The notes: generated from the letters alone by a model not told the origin. A DNA stretch of 18,475 nt from CAIMZW01 sp037133095 (GCA_037133095.1 JBAXOT010000034.1:1-18475); one strand, 5' to 3'; shown: positions 7,157 through 14,186, counted from the stretch's first letter. A program made the numbers and translations.

Positions 7157-8296
7157 ATGGAAGCTCTGATTGCACCGGAATACGAAGAATTGCGGGAAAG
7201 CGTTCGGTCGCTCGTCGAAAAGAAGATCTCGCCTTTTGCGCATGATGTAGATGAGAACGCCAGGTTTCCGGAAGAGGCATACCAGGCTTTGCAATCGGCT
7301 GATATGGCCGCCGCACATGTGCCTTCGGAATATGGCGGCCAAGGTGCGGACGCATTGGCAGTTGCCATCATTATTGAAGAGGTTGCCCGAGGATGTGCAT
7401 CTTCATCTCTCATCCCAGCCGTAAATAAATTGGGTTCGATTCCAGTCATTCTCGCTGGAAACGCAGAACAGAAAGAAAAGTACCTTCGCCAATTGGCGGC
7501 AGGCAAAGGATTCTCCTATTGCCTCTCGGAATCCGAGGCTGGCTCTGATGCGGCGGCGATGAAGACAAAAGCTGTTCGCGATGTAGATGGCTGGATCATT
7601 TCAGGCAGCAAGAAGTGGATATCAAATGCCGGTTTTTCCGATTTCTATACCGTTCTAGCCTCGACAGATTCCACACTTGGTTCCAAAGGAATTACTGCTT
7701 TTGTAGTCGAGAAGAGCGATATCGGAGTTTCTTTCGGTGCGCATGAAAAGAAAATGGGATTTCGAGGATCACCAACCCGAGAGGTTTACTTCGACAACGT
7801 TCGCATTGGAGATGATCGAAGGCTCGGCGAAGTGGGATCTGGTTTCGCCTTGGCCATGCGAACCCTTGATCACACCCGCATCACTATTGCGGCGCAGGCT
7901 CTGGGTATCGCACAGGGTGCCTTTGAAGCGGCAAATGCTTATGCCCATGAACGCCAGCAATTTGGCAAGGCCATTTTTGATTTTCAAGGCGTGCAATTTA
8001 TGTTGGCCGATATGGCGATGCAGATTGCGGCGGCTCGCCAGTTAACTTATCTGGCGGCGGTGAAGAGCGAACGCCAAGACGATGATCTGACTTTCTACTC
8101 CGCAGCTTGTAAATGCTTTGCATCTGACGTAGCCATGAAAGTGACCACGGATGCGGTGCAAATTCTGGGTGGGTACGGCTATGTCAGTGACTTCCCGGTC
8201 GAACGAATGATGCGCGATGCAAAATTAACTCAGATCTATGAGGGGACCAATCAGATTCAACGAATTGTTATGGCTCGTCATCTCTCTGATTTATAA
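7157..8296 (+). CDS. Acyl-CoA dehydrogenase
   Basis: FAD enzyme that introduces the alpha-beta double bond into acyl-CoA, in fatty-acid or branched-chain amino-acid breakdown. At 379 residues it is the standard length with all three domains: the N-terminal helical part, the FAD/substrate signature SYCLSESEAGSDAAAMKT, and the C-terminal signature QILGGYGYVSDFPVERMMRD. The catalytic base is Glu362 in IYEGTNQIQR, the position used by short- and medium-chain enzymes. The chain-length preference cannot be read with confidence. A strong GGAGG (7142-7146) overlaps the end of the CopD-CtaG gene, and the start lies 3 bases after that stop, indicating cotranscription. The link to copper/oxidase assembly is only positional. 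It ends 14 bases from the convergent fthC stop. Confidence 0.95.
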   Translation: MEALIAPEYEELRESVRSLVEKKISPFAHDVDENARFPEEAYQALQSADMAAAHVPSEYGGQGADALAVAIIIEEVARGCASSSLIPAVNKLGSIPVILAGNAEQKEKYLRQLAAGKGFSYCLSESEAGSDAAAMKTKAVRDVDGWIISGSKKWISNAGFSDFYTVLASTDSTLGSKGITAFVVEKSDIGVSFGAHEKKMGFRGSPTREVYFDNVRIGDDRRLGEVGSGFALAMRTLDHTRITIAAQALGIAQGAFEAANAYAHERQQFGKAIFDFQGVQFMLADMAMQIAAARQLTYLAAVKSERQDDDLTFYSAACKCFASDVAMKVTTDAVQILGGYGYVSDFPVERMMRDAKLTQIYEGTNQIQRIVMARHLSDL

Positions 8297-8310
8297 CGCC
8301 AACTTCTCAT

Positions 8311-8859
8311 TCAGTGGGCAAACCGCGCCAAGATATGTGGTGTGGCCGCGGCATCGAGCTTTTGATCGTGTGTTTCGGTCGGAATATCTATGCCGTTCAT
8401 TTCGCCAAAATGCACCAACCCAACTTTCCACCCTGAGAATTTCGAAAGCGCACGGTCGTAAGAACCACCACCTTGTCCCAAGCGATTTCCAAGTCGGTCA
8501 ATGTGTAGGGCAGGAACAATCACCACCGAAATTAAGGTCATCTCTTCCGGACCGATAGCGACCCCTTTGGGTTCAAAAATCTTGCCCTTCTTGGCTAGAT
8601 CGGTTTTCGCACCATTCCACGACACCCATTCCAAGTCGTGGTCGGGCAACAACCGTGGCAGATAAAGCTGCTTCCCAGTTCGCAATAATTCTTTGTTGAT
8701 ATCTTCGGTTGAAGGTTCGAAGTCGTACGACAGGTAGGAGGCAACATGGGTTGCGGTAATAATTTCGGGAGCGCGCAGAATATGCAGCCATGAATCGGGC
8801 ATATATTTCAATTTCCGATCGTGACGTAACCGTTCTCGTAGCGCTTGCTTTGATTCCAT
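8311..8859 (-). CDS. fthC: 5-formyltetrahydrofolate cyclo-ligase
   Basis: ATP-dependent conversion of 5-formyl-THF to 5,10-methenyl-THF (MTHFS family) in the cytosol. The 182 residues fit the family. The N-terminal half is helical and basic; the hallmark ATP/substrate motif is at 124-136, GNRLGQGGGSYDR, with serine where the family usually has tyrosine (GGGYYDR). VVIVPALHID precedes it as expected. The start has GAAGG six bases before ATG. It is divergent from glp with only 32 bases between starts. In mycobacteria the same gene also sits next to the galU-moeA1-rimJ group, which supports orthology. It is a second folate one-carbon gene in the window with purU, but the two are not linked in an operon. 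Confidence 0.93.
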   Translation of the reverse strand: MESKQALRERLRHDRKLKYMPDSWLHILRAPEIITATHVASYLSYDFEPSTEDINKELLRTGKQLYLPRLLPDHDLEWVSWNGAKTDLAKKGKIFEPKGVAIGPEEMTLISVVIVPALHIDRLGNRLGQGGGSYDRALSKFSGWKVGLVHFGEMNGIDIPTETHDQKLDAAATPHILARFAH

Positions 8860-8879
8860 TGTTTACCTTCAGTAGCAAG

Positions 8880-8885
8880 TAGGGT
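8880..8885 (+). promoter_or_regulatory. -10 box of glp, predicted leaderless
   Basis: TAGGGT ends exactly six bases before the glp ATG at 8892, the same hexamer and spacing as before metG. No convincing -35 and no Shine-Dalgarno are seen. Confidence 0.5.
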
Positions 8886-8891
8886 TTAGGC

Positions 8892-9797
8892 ATGAATAGT
8901 TCAGTCAGCGAATTGCTGAATCAACTGCTCGCGATTTCGCATCCTCTCGAACCATTCGATATGCCATTGCTTGACGCACATGGTGCCACCTTGGCCGAGG
9001 ATATTTACGCAGGCGAGCGCTTGGTTTTGCGGGCAGGTTCTCGAATTCGCTCGACTCAGATCGGCTTGGCCGCTTCCTTGGGTCTCGATCGGCTGCCAAC
9101 CCGGCCGCATCCTCGAGTCGTGATCATCTCCGCAGGCGATGATTTGGTGGAACCTGGGCTGCCTTTGATTAAGGACGGCGAAGAGTACGAAACGAACTCT
9201 TGGCTGCTCACGACCTCGGTTCGCGAGGCTGGTGCAACGGGATATCGCGTTCACACCATTCCAGAGAACCACAGCCAACTGAAGCAGATCGTCGAGGACC
9301 AACTGGTCCGAGCCGACCTGATCGTCATCTCTGGCGAGAGCCAAGACGAATCCTTTGCCCTCATCACTGGCGTTCTCGCCGAAATGGGGGAGATCACCGA
9401 GATCTTGCCGAATTTGAGCGAGAGCGGGCAGCACAATTTCGGGCTCATTGGTCCTGATAAGACTCCAGTCGTCACCCTGCCCGGAGATCCGATAGGCGCT
9501 TTTCTCTCCATCGAGCTTTTTGTTCGGCCAATGATTCGAACCATGCTGGGCGCCTCCAATGTCTTTCGAAATGGTGCCAAGCTCAAGTTGACCGATCCCG
9601 TGACATCACCAGCCGGTCGCTCCTCCTACCTTCGGGCAATTCTCGGTGCCAAAGGAAGCGTTACCCCATTGGAGGATCAGTCCGATTTAGTTGCCTTGTC
9701 CGATGCGACCGCCTTAATTGCCATCCCGGAAGAAGTGGAAAATTTGGCAGCAGGCGATATCGTCGATGTCATGATTCTCGAGCGGAGCAACAACTAG
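8892..9797 (+). CDS. glp: Glp/MoeA-like protein lacking domain II (gephyrin-family division protein candidate)
   Basis: Homologue of molybdopterin molybdenumtransferase but 301 residues instead of about 400-420. Domain I starts normally (HPLEPFDMPLLDAHGATLAEDIYA, 17-40) and continues directly into the second half of domain I (GERLVLRAGSRIRSTQIGLAASLG, 41-64). All of the intervening domain II, including the family's SAMDGYA region, is absent. Domain III (about 75-222) keeps the fold marks ISAGDDL, TNSWLL and LPGDPIGAFLS. However, SGGVSxGxxD reads SGESQDES and the MKPGKP lysine motif reads NLSESGQHN. Domain IV (about 223-301) is present. Molybdate insertion is therefore unlikely. In Corynebacterium, the Glp protein from the equivalent locus binds FtsZ and the membrane receptor GlpR. 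The rimJ-like gene starts directly after its stop, and glpR follows. The frame is intact, so this is not a pseudogene by appearance. Confidence 0.82.
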   Translation: MNSSVSELLNQLLAISHPLEPFDMPLLDAHGATLAEDIYAGERLVLRAGSRIRSTQIGLAASLGLDRLPTRPHPRVVIISAGDDLVEPGLPLIKDGEEYETNSWLLTTSVREAGATGYRVHTIPENHSQLKQIVEDQLVRADLIVISGESQDESFALITGVLAEMGEITEILPNLSESGQHNFGLIGPDKTPVVTLPGDPIGAFLSIELFVRPMIRTMLGASNVFRNGAKLKLTDPVTSPAGRSSYLRAILGAKGSVTPLEDQSDLVALSDATALIAIPEEVENLAAGDIVDVMILERSNN

Positions 9798-10388
9798 GTG
9801 TCGGAAACGAGCCCATGGCCAGTCCTCATCGAGGATGGCGATCTGACTCTCAAACCATTGCGGATGCGCGATAAACGCGCCTGGAATGATGTTCGTGGCG
9901 TAAATCGCGAATGGCTTAACCCTTGGGAGGCGACTAAGCCGCAGGTTCCAGGCGATGATCAAGGCGGATCGCTGCCGACTTTCTACGACATGGTAATGCA
10001 GCACAATCGAGATGGCCGGGCTTGCCGATCGATCTCATTGGCAATCTGGCTGCACGCCGACGGTAAAGAGAATTTCGTTGGCCAAATCACTCTCGGGGGA
10101 ATTATTTTTGGTGCCCTGAGAGGCGCCCACATCGGATATTGGATCGATCAACGTTTCGCCAATCGTGGTTTGACCAGCCGATCAGTCGCGTTGCTCAGCG
10201 AATATGCTTTTTCAACCTTGAATCTGCACCGGATCGAGATAAATATCCGTCCCGAGAACGAGGCTTCAAAAAGGGTCGCGGAAAAATGTGGCTATGAATT
10301 CGAATCCACCCGCCCCAAGTTTCTTCATATCGATGGCGCCTGGCGAGATCACGTCTCTTATGTAAAAGTAAATCCAGGCATCCTTTAA
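9798..10388 (+). CDS. RimJ-like GNAT N-acetyltransferase
   Basis: Acetyl-CoA dependent acetyltransferase of 196 residues, probably acting on a protein N-terminus (RimJ/RimL type). The core runs from LTLKPLRMRDKRAWNDVR (start of the fold) through GQITLGGI, the acetyl-CoA segment IGYWIDQRFANRGLTSRSV (112-130), and the C-terminal RIEINIRPENEASKRVAEKCGYEFE, which is very typical of this group. The start is a GTG placed directly after the glp stop (TAG then GTG), so translation is probably coupled. In mycobacteria rimJ lies in the same place between moeA1 and Rv0996; the substrate is not established. Whether it acetylates Glp, FtsZ or a ribosomal protein cannot be told from sequence. Confidence 0.9.
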   Translation: MSETSPWPVLIEDGDLTLKPLRMRDKRAWNDVRGVNREWLNPWEATKPQVPGDDQGGSLPTFYDMVMQHNRDGRACRSISLAIWLHADGKENFVGQITLGGIIFGALRGAHIGYWIDQRFANRGLTSRSVALLSEYAFSTLNLHRIEINIRPENEASKRVAEKCGYEFESTRPKFLHIDGAWRDHVSYVKVNPGIL

Positions 10389-10434
10389 ACCGACCAACAC
10401 TTCATTTTGAAGAAGAATAATTCGGACATATATC

Positions 10435-10452
10435 GCAAATGCACACATTTGC
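10435..10452. promoter_or_regulatory. Perfect inverted repeat upstream of glpR
   Basis: GCAAATG, four bases, CATTTGC: a perfect 7-bp dyad in the 91-base gap between the GNAT gene and glpR. It is not followed by a T-run, so it is not a rho-independent terminator. It lies about 13 bases upstream of the predicted -10, over the expected -35 region, as an operator or activator site would. Confidence 0.4.
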
Positions 10453-10465
10453 AGGCTCAGACAAT

Positions 10466-10471
10466 TATGGT
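10466..10471 (+). promoter_or_regulatory. Candidate -10 box of glpR
   Basis: TATGGT ends eight bases before the glpR ATG. It fits TANNNT and a leaderless or near-leaderless transcript. There is no clear -35. Confidence 0.35.
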
Positions 10472-10479
10472 TAGCAATT

Positions 10480-11205
10480 ATGGCGTCCGGATTGATCTAC
10501 CTCATCATCGTGGGAATGTGGGTCGCCTATTTTGTACCGCGCTGGGTGACTTCTCACGATGAGGCATCTGGTCGCTCGGCCGAGAGATACAAGAGTGCAA
10601 TGAAGTTGGTGGCTGAGAAAGACCGACCTTCTTTCACCCCTGAGGTAATCGAACCCGAGAAAAAGAAGAAGTTGGTCGCCCGGCGCCGAAACATCCTTGG
10701 CTCGCTTTTCGCAGTTACCTTGATAACCGCAATCGTCGTCGCATTTGGCGTTGTTACCTACCTCGCGATTTTCGTTCCTATGTCTGCAACATTGATTTAT
10801 ATGGTGAATGTTCGCCGCCAAGTGGTAGCCGAACAATTGCGGGCTCGCCGTTTGAAGGCGCTGGAACAAATCACAGGTGCCCAAATCAAGTTGGAACCAA
10901 CCGAACGCATTTCACTTTCTCGCAAGCCAGTTGAAGGGCCAGCCACATGGATTCCAATTGCAGAGACCCTGGAATCAGCCACGGTCACTGTTATTCGTAC
11001 TGAGGACAAGACTTGGCAGCCAGTTTCAGTTCCTAGGCCAACTTACGTCACCGCGCCAAAAGCCATCACACCAAAGCGCATCGTCGATCCCATTCTTCAA
11101 TCAGAAATTTTCCCAACTCGAGATGAAATCTTTGATCAGGAACTCGAAGAACAAGCCGCAGTTATGCAAGAGGAATTTACGCGCACTAAGGCTGTTAACG
11201 ACTAG
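10480..11205 (+). CDS. glpR: GlpR-like membrane protein (Rv0996 family, receptor of Glp)
   Basis: Membrane protein of 241 residues. TM1 is at the very N-terminus (3-20, LIYLIIVGMWVAYFVPRW), followed by a charged linker with KKKKLVARRR (61-70), then two closely spaced helices (about 72-92 and 94-111), and a long C-terminal tail. The tail carries a Trp/Pro motif, WQPVSVPRPTYV (179-190) followed by APKA, which matches what I recall as the conserved end of Rv0996-type proteins, and ends in an acidic helix. In Corynebacterium glutamicum the protein at this locus is GlpR, which brings Glp to the division site. Position two genes after glp supports the same role; direct evidence is lacking. It is separated from the GNAT by 91 bases with its own predicted promoter. 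A tRNA-Ala follows after 24 bases. Confidence 0.75.
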   Translation: MASGLIYLIIVGMWVAYFVPRWVTSHDEASGRSAERYKSAMKLVAEKDRPSFTPEVIEPEKKKKLVARRRNILGSLFAVTLITAIVVAFGVVTYLAIFVPMSATLIYMVNVRRQVVAEQLRARRLKALEQITGAQIKLEPTERISLSRKPVEGPATWIPIAETLESATVTVIRTEDKTWQPVSVPRPTYVTAPKAITPKRIVDPILQSEIFPTRDEIFDQELEEQAAVMQEEFTRTKAVND

Positions 11206-11208
11206 TGC

Positions 11209-11214
11209 TAACCT
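11209..11214 (+). promoter_or_regulatory. Possible -10 box of tRNA-Ala
   Basis: TAACCT fits TANNNT and would place the RNA start about 9 bases before the mature tRNA. There is no good -35, so support is weak. Confidence 0.25.
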
Positions 11215-11229
11215 GACAGCCTCATAATT

Positions 11230-11302
11230 GGGGCTGTAGCGCAGTTGGTAGCGCGTCTCGTTCGCAACGAGAAGGCCAGGGGTTCGATTCCCCTCAGCTC
11301 CA
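11230..11302 (+). tRNA. tRNA-Ala(CGC)
   Basis: A complete 73-nt cloverleaf. The acceptor stem GGGGCTG pairs with CAGCTCC and includes the G3-U70 wobble that identifies alanine tRNAs; the discriminator is A73. The anticodon stem TCTCG/CGAGA holds the loop TTCGCAA with anticodon CGC, reading GCG. The T-loop is GGTTCGATTCC. The 3' CCA is not encoded (CTT follows A73), so it must be added after transcription. Confidence 0.96.
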
Positions 11303-11322
11303 CTTTGTTAATTCATTTTCAT

Positions 11323-11329
11323 GGGAGGT
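11323..11329 (+). promoter_or_regulatory. Strong Shine-Dalgarno of the DUF1801/YdeI gene
   Basis: GGGAGGT lies six bases before the ATG at 11336, unlike the many neighbours that lack a ribosome site. The gene is probably transcribed by read-through from the tRNA. Confidence 0.6.
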
Positions 11330-11335
11330 AGTTAA

Positions 11336-11923
11336 ATGAACATACCTAATTCGCGCGTCGATGCCTACTTGCGAAACGAAAAACGTTGGCCGGAAGAGAT
11401 GGCCGCGTTACGAAGCCTTGCCTTGGAAAGTGGCCTGACTGAAGAGCTCAAATGGGGTCAACCGTGTTACACCTTGGATGGTAAGAATGTTTTCCTCATT
11501 CACGGCTTCAAAGAATATTTTGCGCTTCTCTTCATGAAGGGAGCGCTCATGAGTGACCCTGATGGCTTACTGATTCGGCAGACCGAAAATGTGCAATCGG
11601 GACGGCAGATGCGTTTCACCAGTGCCAAAGATTTCACGGCGAAAAAAGCGAAAGCAAAAAAGTATCTGAAGGAAGCAATTGCGGTTGAAAAATCCGGCGC
11701 CAAGATTGAAATGAAAGAGCATGCGGCTTACGAACAACCTGAAGAACTCGTTGCACTTTTAAAAAAGAATGCAGCGCTGCGCAAAGCCTTTAATGCGCTG
11801 ACACCTGGACGCCAACGTGGTTACATTCTCTATTTCGCTGGTGCTAAACAATCCAAGACTCGAGAAGCCCGAATTGAAAAAAGCATCCCCTTAATTCTTG
11901 AAGGCAAAGGTTTGACTGACTAG
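11336..11923 (+). CDS. DUF1801 / YdeI-family protein
   Basis: Cytosolic protein of 195 residues in two parts: a DUF1801 domain (about 10-110; EELKWGQPCYTL, FLIHGFKEYFALLFMKGALM, SGRQMRFTS) and a YdeI/OmpD-associated C-terminal segment (LTPGRQRGYILYFAGAKQSKTREARIEKSIPLIL). The biochemical role of this family is not established; DUF1801 resembles the fold of iron-sulfur scaffold-like or stress proteins in some annotations, which I would not rely on. It is lysine-rich with AAA codons, somewhat unlike the neighbours. It does not belong to the mycobacterial synteny block and sits between a tRNA and pmt, so it may be a lineage-specific insertion, but no integrase or tRNA-end repeat is seen. Confidence 0.88.
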   Translation: MNIPNSRVDAYLRNEKRWPEEMAALRSLALESGLTEELKWGQPCYTLDGKNVFLIHGFKEYFALLFMKGALMSDPDGLLIRQTENVQSGRQMRFTSAKDFTAKKAKAKKYLKEAIAVEKSGAKIEMKEHAAYEQPEELVALLKKNAALRKAFNALTPGRQRGYILYFAGAKQSKTREARIEKSIPLILEGKGLTD

Positions 11924-11936
11924 TTTTTTGTGGATC

Positions 11937-13286
11937 TTAGATCCAACTTGGGAACCACATCATGTTGTACCAAGAGTGGTAAGAAATCACTGCGCCATTA
12001 AAAAGTGGTAAGAACCAGAGAAAATTGAGCGCTATTAGGAAGATAAAACCTGAAGCCATTATCTTCCGGCGCCATTGCAGGTTTTCGGGCAATTTTTCGT
12101 CCACGAACATTCGAAGACAATAAACCAGCGCCAATATGACGAAAGGTTCAAAAGCGATTGCATAGAAGGTAAACATGGTGCGCTTTTGAAAGAGGAACCA
12201 AGGCAAGTAAGCAGCCGTGATGCTGAGCAAGATCAAGCCGCTCTGCCATTCACGTCGGGTAATCCAATAACCAAACAAGGCGAGAATCCCGAAGACACCA
12301 GCCCACCAGAGAAGTGGAGTGCCAAGCGCGAGAACCTCCGACGAACAGGTTGGTGCGCCACAAGACTTTGGCGAAGCGTAGAACATGGAGGTTGGACGAC
12401 CCATGATGAGCCAACTCCATGGATTGGCAGAGTAGGCATGTTTAGTAGTGAGGGTGGCGTGAAAGTTCAATATCTCAGAGTGATAGTGCCACCAAGATCG
12501 AAATGGTGCTGGAATGAATGAGAAAGTGGACTTTCGACCATCGGCCCAAGTTCGGTCATAACCGGTCTTGGTAAGGAACCAGCCGGTCCAAGAGAGGGTG
12601 TAGGTCATGATGGGAACGATGATGTATTGCGTTCCTCGAAGCAGGAGTTTTTCCTTGAGGGTGATAAGAAATGCTTTATCCCGTTCCATTGCTCGGTTGG
12701 TTCGATAATCAACATAGAGAACAAAGAGGAGGTAGGCGGCGATGGAGTAAAGGCCGCTCCATTTGCACGCGGCGGCCAAACCAAAGGAAATACCCGCCAA
12801 CCAATGGCGGCTGTAAATAAGGAAAAGAAATCCGAGAAGTAAAAAGAACATCAAGTAGAGATCAAGCAGTGCCACTCGCGAGTGAACGAGTTGAAGGCCA
12901 TCTACAGAAATCAGAACCGTTCCGGCAACTGAAAGAAAATAGTTATTGAAAAGTTTCCTGACGACGAAAAAGAAAATAACTATCGCGATAGTTCCAACAA
13001 TGGCGGAACTAATCCGCCAACCGAATTCGTTGTAACCAAAAGCTTTGATTCCCAAAGCAATGATCCACTTACCAACTGGCGGGTGGACGATAAATTCGGC
13101 GCCATGAGTTTTTGGGTCAATCTCAACGCCATGCAGAAGAAGTGATCGGGCATTCTTGGCGTAATAGACCTCATCAAAGATGAAACCCTTTGGGGTACCC
13201 AAGTGCCAGATGCGAAAAATGAAGGCAAGAATTCCAAAACCGGCTGCAGTGGCGAAGTCGCGGGTTCTGGTGGTCATTGCTGGCAT
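11937..13286 (-). CDS. pmt: Dolichyl-phosphate-mannose--protein mannosyltransferase (Pmt)
   Basis: Membrane glycosyltransferase of the GT39 family that moves mannose from polyprenyl-phosphate-mannose to Ser/Thr of secreted proteins during Sec export. At 449 residues with about ten TM helices it is slightly shorter than the roughly 520-residue mycobacterial enzyme. The catalytic Asp-Glu pair is Asp38-Glu39 in FIFDEVYYAKNA of the first extracytoplasmic loop, followed by FIVHPPVGKW (65-74) and HSRVALLDLYLMFF. ATG at 13286 is preceded by a -10 box (TAGGCT) at six bases, suggesting a leaderless message; the next in-frame ATG (13277) is an alternative. It is divergent from rsmI with 32 bases between starts, the same arrangement as Rv1002c/Rv1003. 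Confidence 0.94.
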   Translation of the reverse strand: MPAMTTRTRDFATAAGFGILAFIFRIWHLGTPKGFIFDEVYYAKNARSLLLHGVEIDPKTHGAEFIVHPPVGKWIIALGIKAFGYNEFGWRISSAIVGTIAIVIFFFVVRKLFNNYFLSVAGTVLISVDGLQLVHSRVALLDLYLMFFLLLGFLFLIYSRHWLAGISFGLAAACKWSGLYSIAAYLLFVLYVDYRTNRAMERDKAFLITLKEKLLLRGTQYIIVPIMTYTLSWTGWFLTKTGYDRTWADGRKSTFSFIPAPFRSWWHYHSEILNFHATLTTKHAYSANPWSWLIMGRPTSMFYASPKSCGAPTCSSEVLALGTPLLWWAGVFGILALFGYWITRREWQSGLILLSITAAYLPWFLFQKRTMFTFYAIAFEPFVILALVYCLRMFVDEKLPENLQWRRKIMASGFIFLIALNFLWFLPLFNGAVISYHSWYNMMWFPSWI

Positions 13287-13291
13287 AGACC

Positions 13292-13298
13292 TAGCCTA
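13292..13298. promoter_or_regulatory. Overlapping symmetric -10 boxes between pmt and rsmI
   Basis: TAGCCTA reads TAGCCT on plus (13292-13297) and TAGGCT on minus (13293-13298). The minus copy is exactly six bases before the pmt ATG. The plus copy would start rsmI RNA at about 13304, giving a leader of about 15 bases. No -35 is evident on either strand. Confidence 0.4.
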
Positions 13299-13318
13299 AA
13301 GCCTGCCACAATTAGAGA

Positions 13319-14170
13319 ATGCTGCTCTTGGCCGCCATTCCGCTGGGAAATCCCAAAGATGCCTCGATTTCATTGCGCGAGGCGATTGTTACCGCCAAAT
13401 TCATTGCGGCCGAAGATTCTCGAAAATTTACCCGGCTCTGTCATGACTTGGACGTCGTCTACAACGCGAAAGTCATCTCCTTTTTTGAGGGGAACGAAAT
13501 CGAACGAATCGACGAACTCGTCGGCCTCATGATCTCAGGCGAGGATCTCTTGGTCGTGACGGATGCGGGAATGCCTGGAATCAGCGACCCCGGATATCGC
13601 CTGGTTCGGGCCGCGGTGGAAAAGAATATTCAGGTTAAAGTCTTGCCTGGGCCGAGCGCTGTAACTACCGCATTAGTTCTCTCCGGGTTGCCATCAGACC
13701 GATTTTGCTTCGAAGGATTCCCGCCACGAACTTCCGGCACGAGGCAGAAATGGTTTGCCGATCTTGCCGAAGAACCTCGAACCATGATTTATTTTGAGGC
13801 CCCGCACCGATTATTGGAATCTTTGGAAGATGCAGTGTTGGGATTTGGCGGCGAACGCCCAGCCGCCATCTGCCGGGAAATGACCAAGACCTATGAGGAA
13901 GTGGTTCGCGGGTCGTTGTCCGATCTTGCTCACTGGGCTGCGGAGAGAGAGATTTTGGGCGAGATCACCGTGGTGGTTCAAGGCTTTGATGTGAATACCC
14001 GAACCGTGAGCGCAGACGATTTAGTTCGAATGGTCTTGGACCGAGAATCGGCCGGCGCCTCGCGAAAAGAGGCAATCGCCCTCGTGGTCGCGGAGACAGC
14101 AATCGCCAAGCGAACCGTATTTGATGCGATGGTTGCCTTTAAGGGTTCGGCCAAGAATTCGGCGGGTTAG
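13319..14170 (+). CDS. rsmI: 16S rRNA (cytidine1402-2'-O)-methyltransferase RsmI
   Basis: SAM-dependent tetrapyrrole-methylase-fold enzyme that 2'-O-methylates C1402 in the 16S decoding centre. The 283 residues carry all family marks: IPLGNPKDAS (7-16), AEDSR (31-35, usually AEDTR), TDAGMPGISDPGYRL (81-95), LPGPSAV (109-115), EGFPPR (132-137) and YFEAPHRL. A C-terminal helical domain with ASRKEAIALVVAETAIAKRTVFDA follows as usual. The first residues align with the family start, so ATG 13319 is correct; a Shine-Dalgarno is weak. It is separated from metG by 22 bases, but metG has its own predicted -10. Confidence 0.95.
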   Translation: MLLLAAIPLGNPKDASISLREAIVTAKFIAAEDSRKFTRLCHDLDVVYNAKVISFFEGNEIERIDELVGLMISGEDLLVVTDAGMPGISDPGYRLVRAAVEKNIQVKVLPGPSAVTTALVLSGLPSDRFCFEGFPPRTSGTRQKWFADLAEEPRTMIYFEAPHRLLESLEDAVLGFGGERPAAICREMTKTYEEVVRGSLSDLAHWAAEREILGEITVVVQGFDVNTRTVSADDLVRMVLDRESAGASRKEAIALVVAETAIAKRTVFDAMVAFKGSAKNSAG

Positions 14171-14180
14171 CCAGTTTCGG

Positions 14181-14186
14181 TAGGGT
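14181..14186 (+). promoter_or_regulatory. -10 box of metG, predicted leaderless
   Basis: TAGGGT exactly six bases before the metG ATG, identical in sequence and spacing to the box before glp. There is no clear -35. Confidence 0.45.

Noticed and set aside
8901..9434. Long antisense open frames opposite glp and other genes
   Set aside because: Low-complexity shadow translations without recognisable domains or start signals, explained by codon bias of the real genes.
8892..9797. glp as a frameshifted pseudogene of full-length moeA
   Set aside because: The frame is intact, the join falls exactly between the two halves of domain I, the following gene is tightly coupled, and no remnant of domain II is seen in another frame.
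10400..10412. CTTCA-TTT-TGAAG hairpin after the GNAT gene
   Set aside because: A 5-bp AT-rich stem with no following T-run; chance is likely.
11931..11945. Palindrome TGGATCTTAGATCCA as a terminator between the DUF1801 gene and pmt
   Set aside because: The T-run lies before it on the plus strand and there is no U-tract after it on either strand; the stem is short and includes the pmt stop region.
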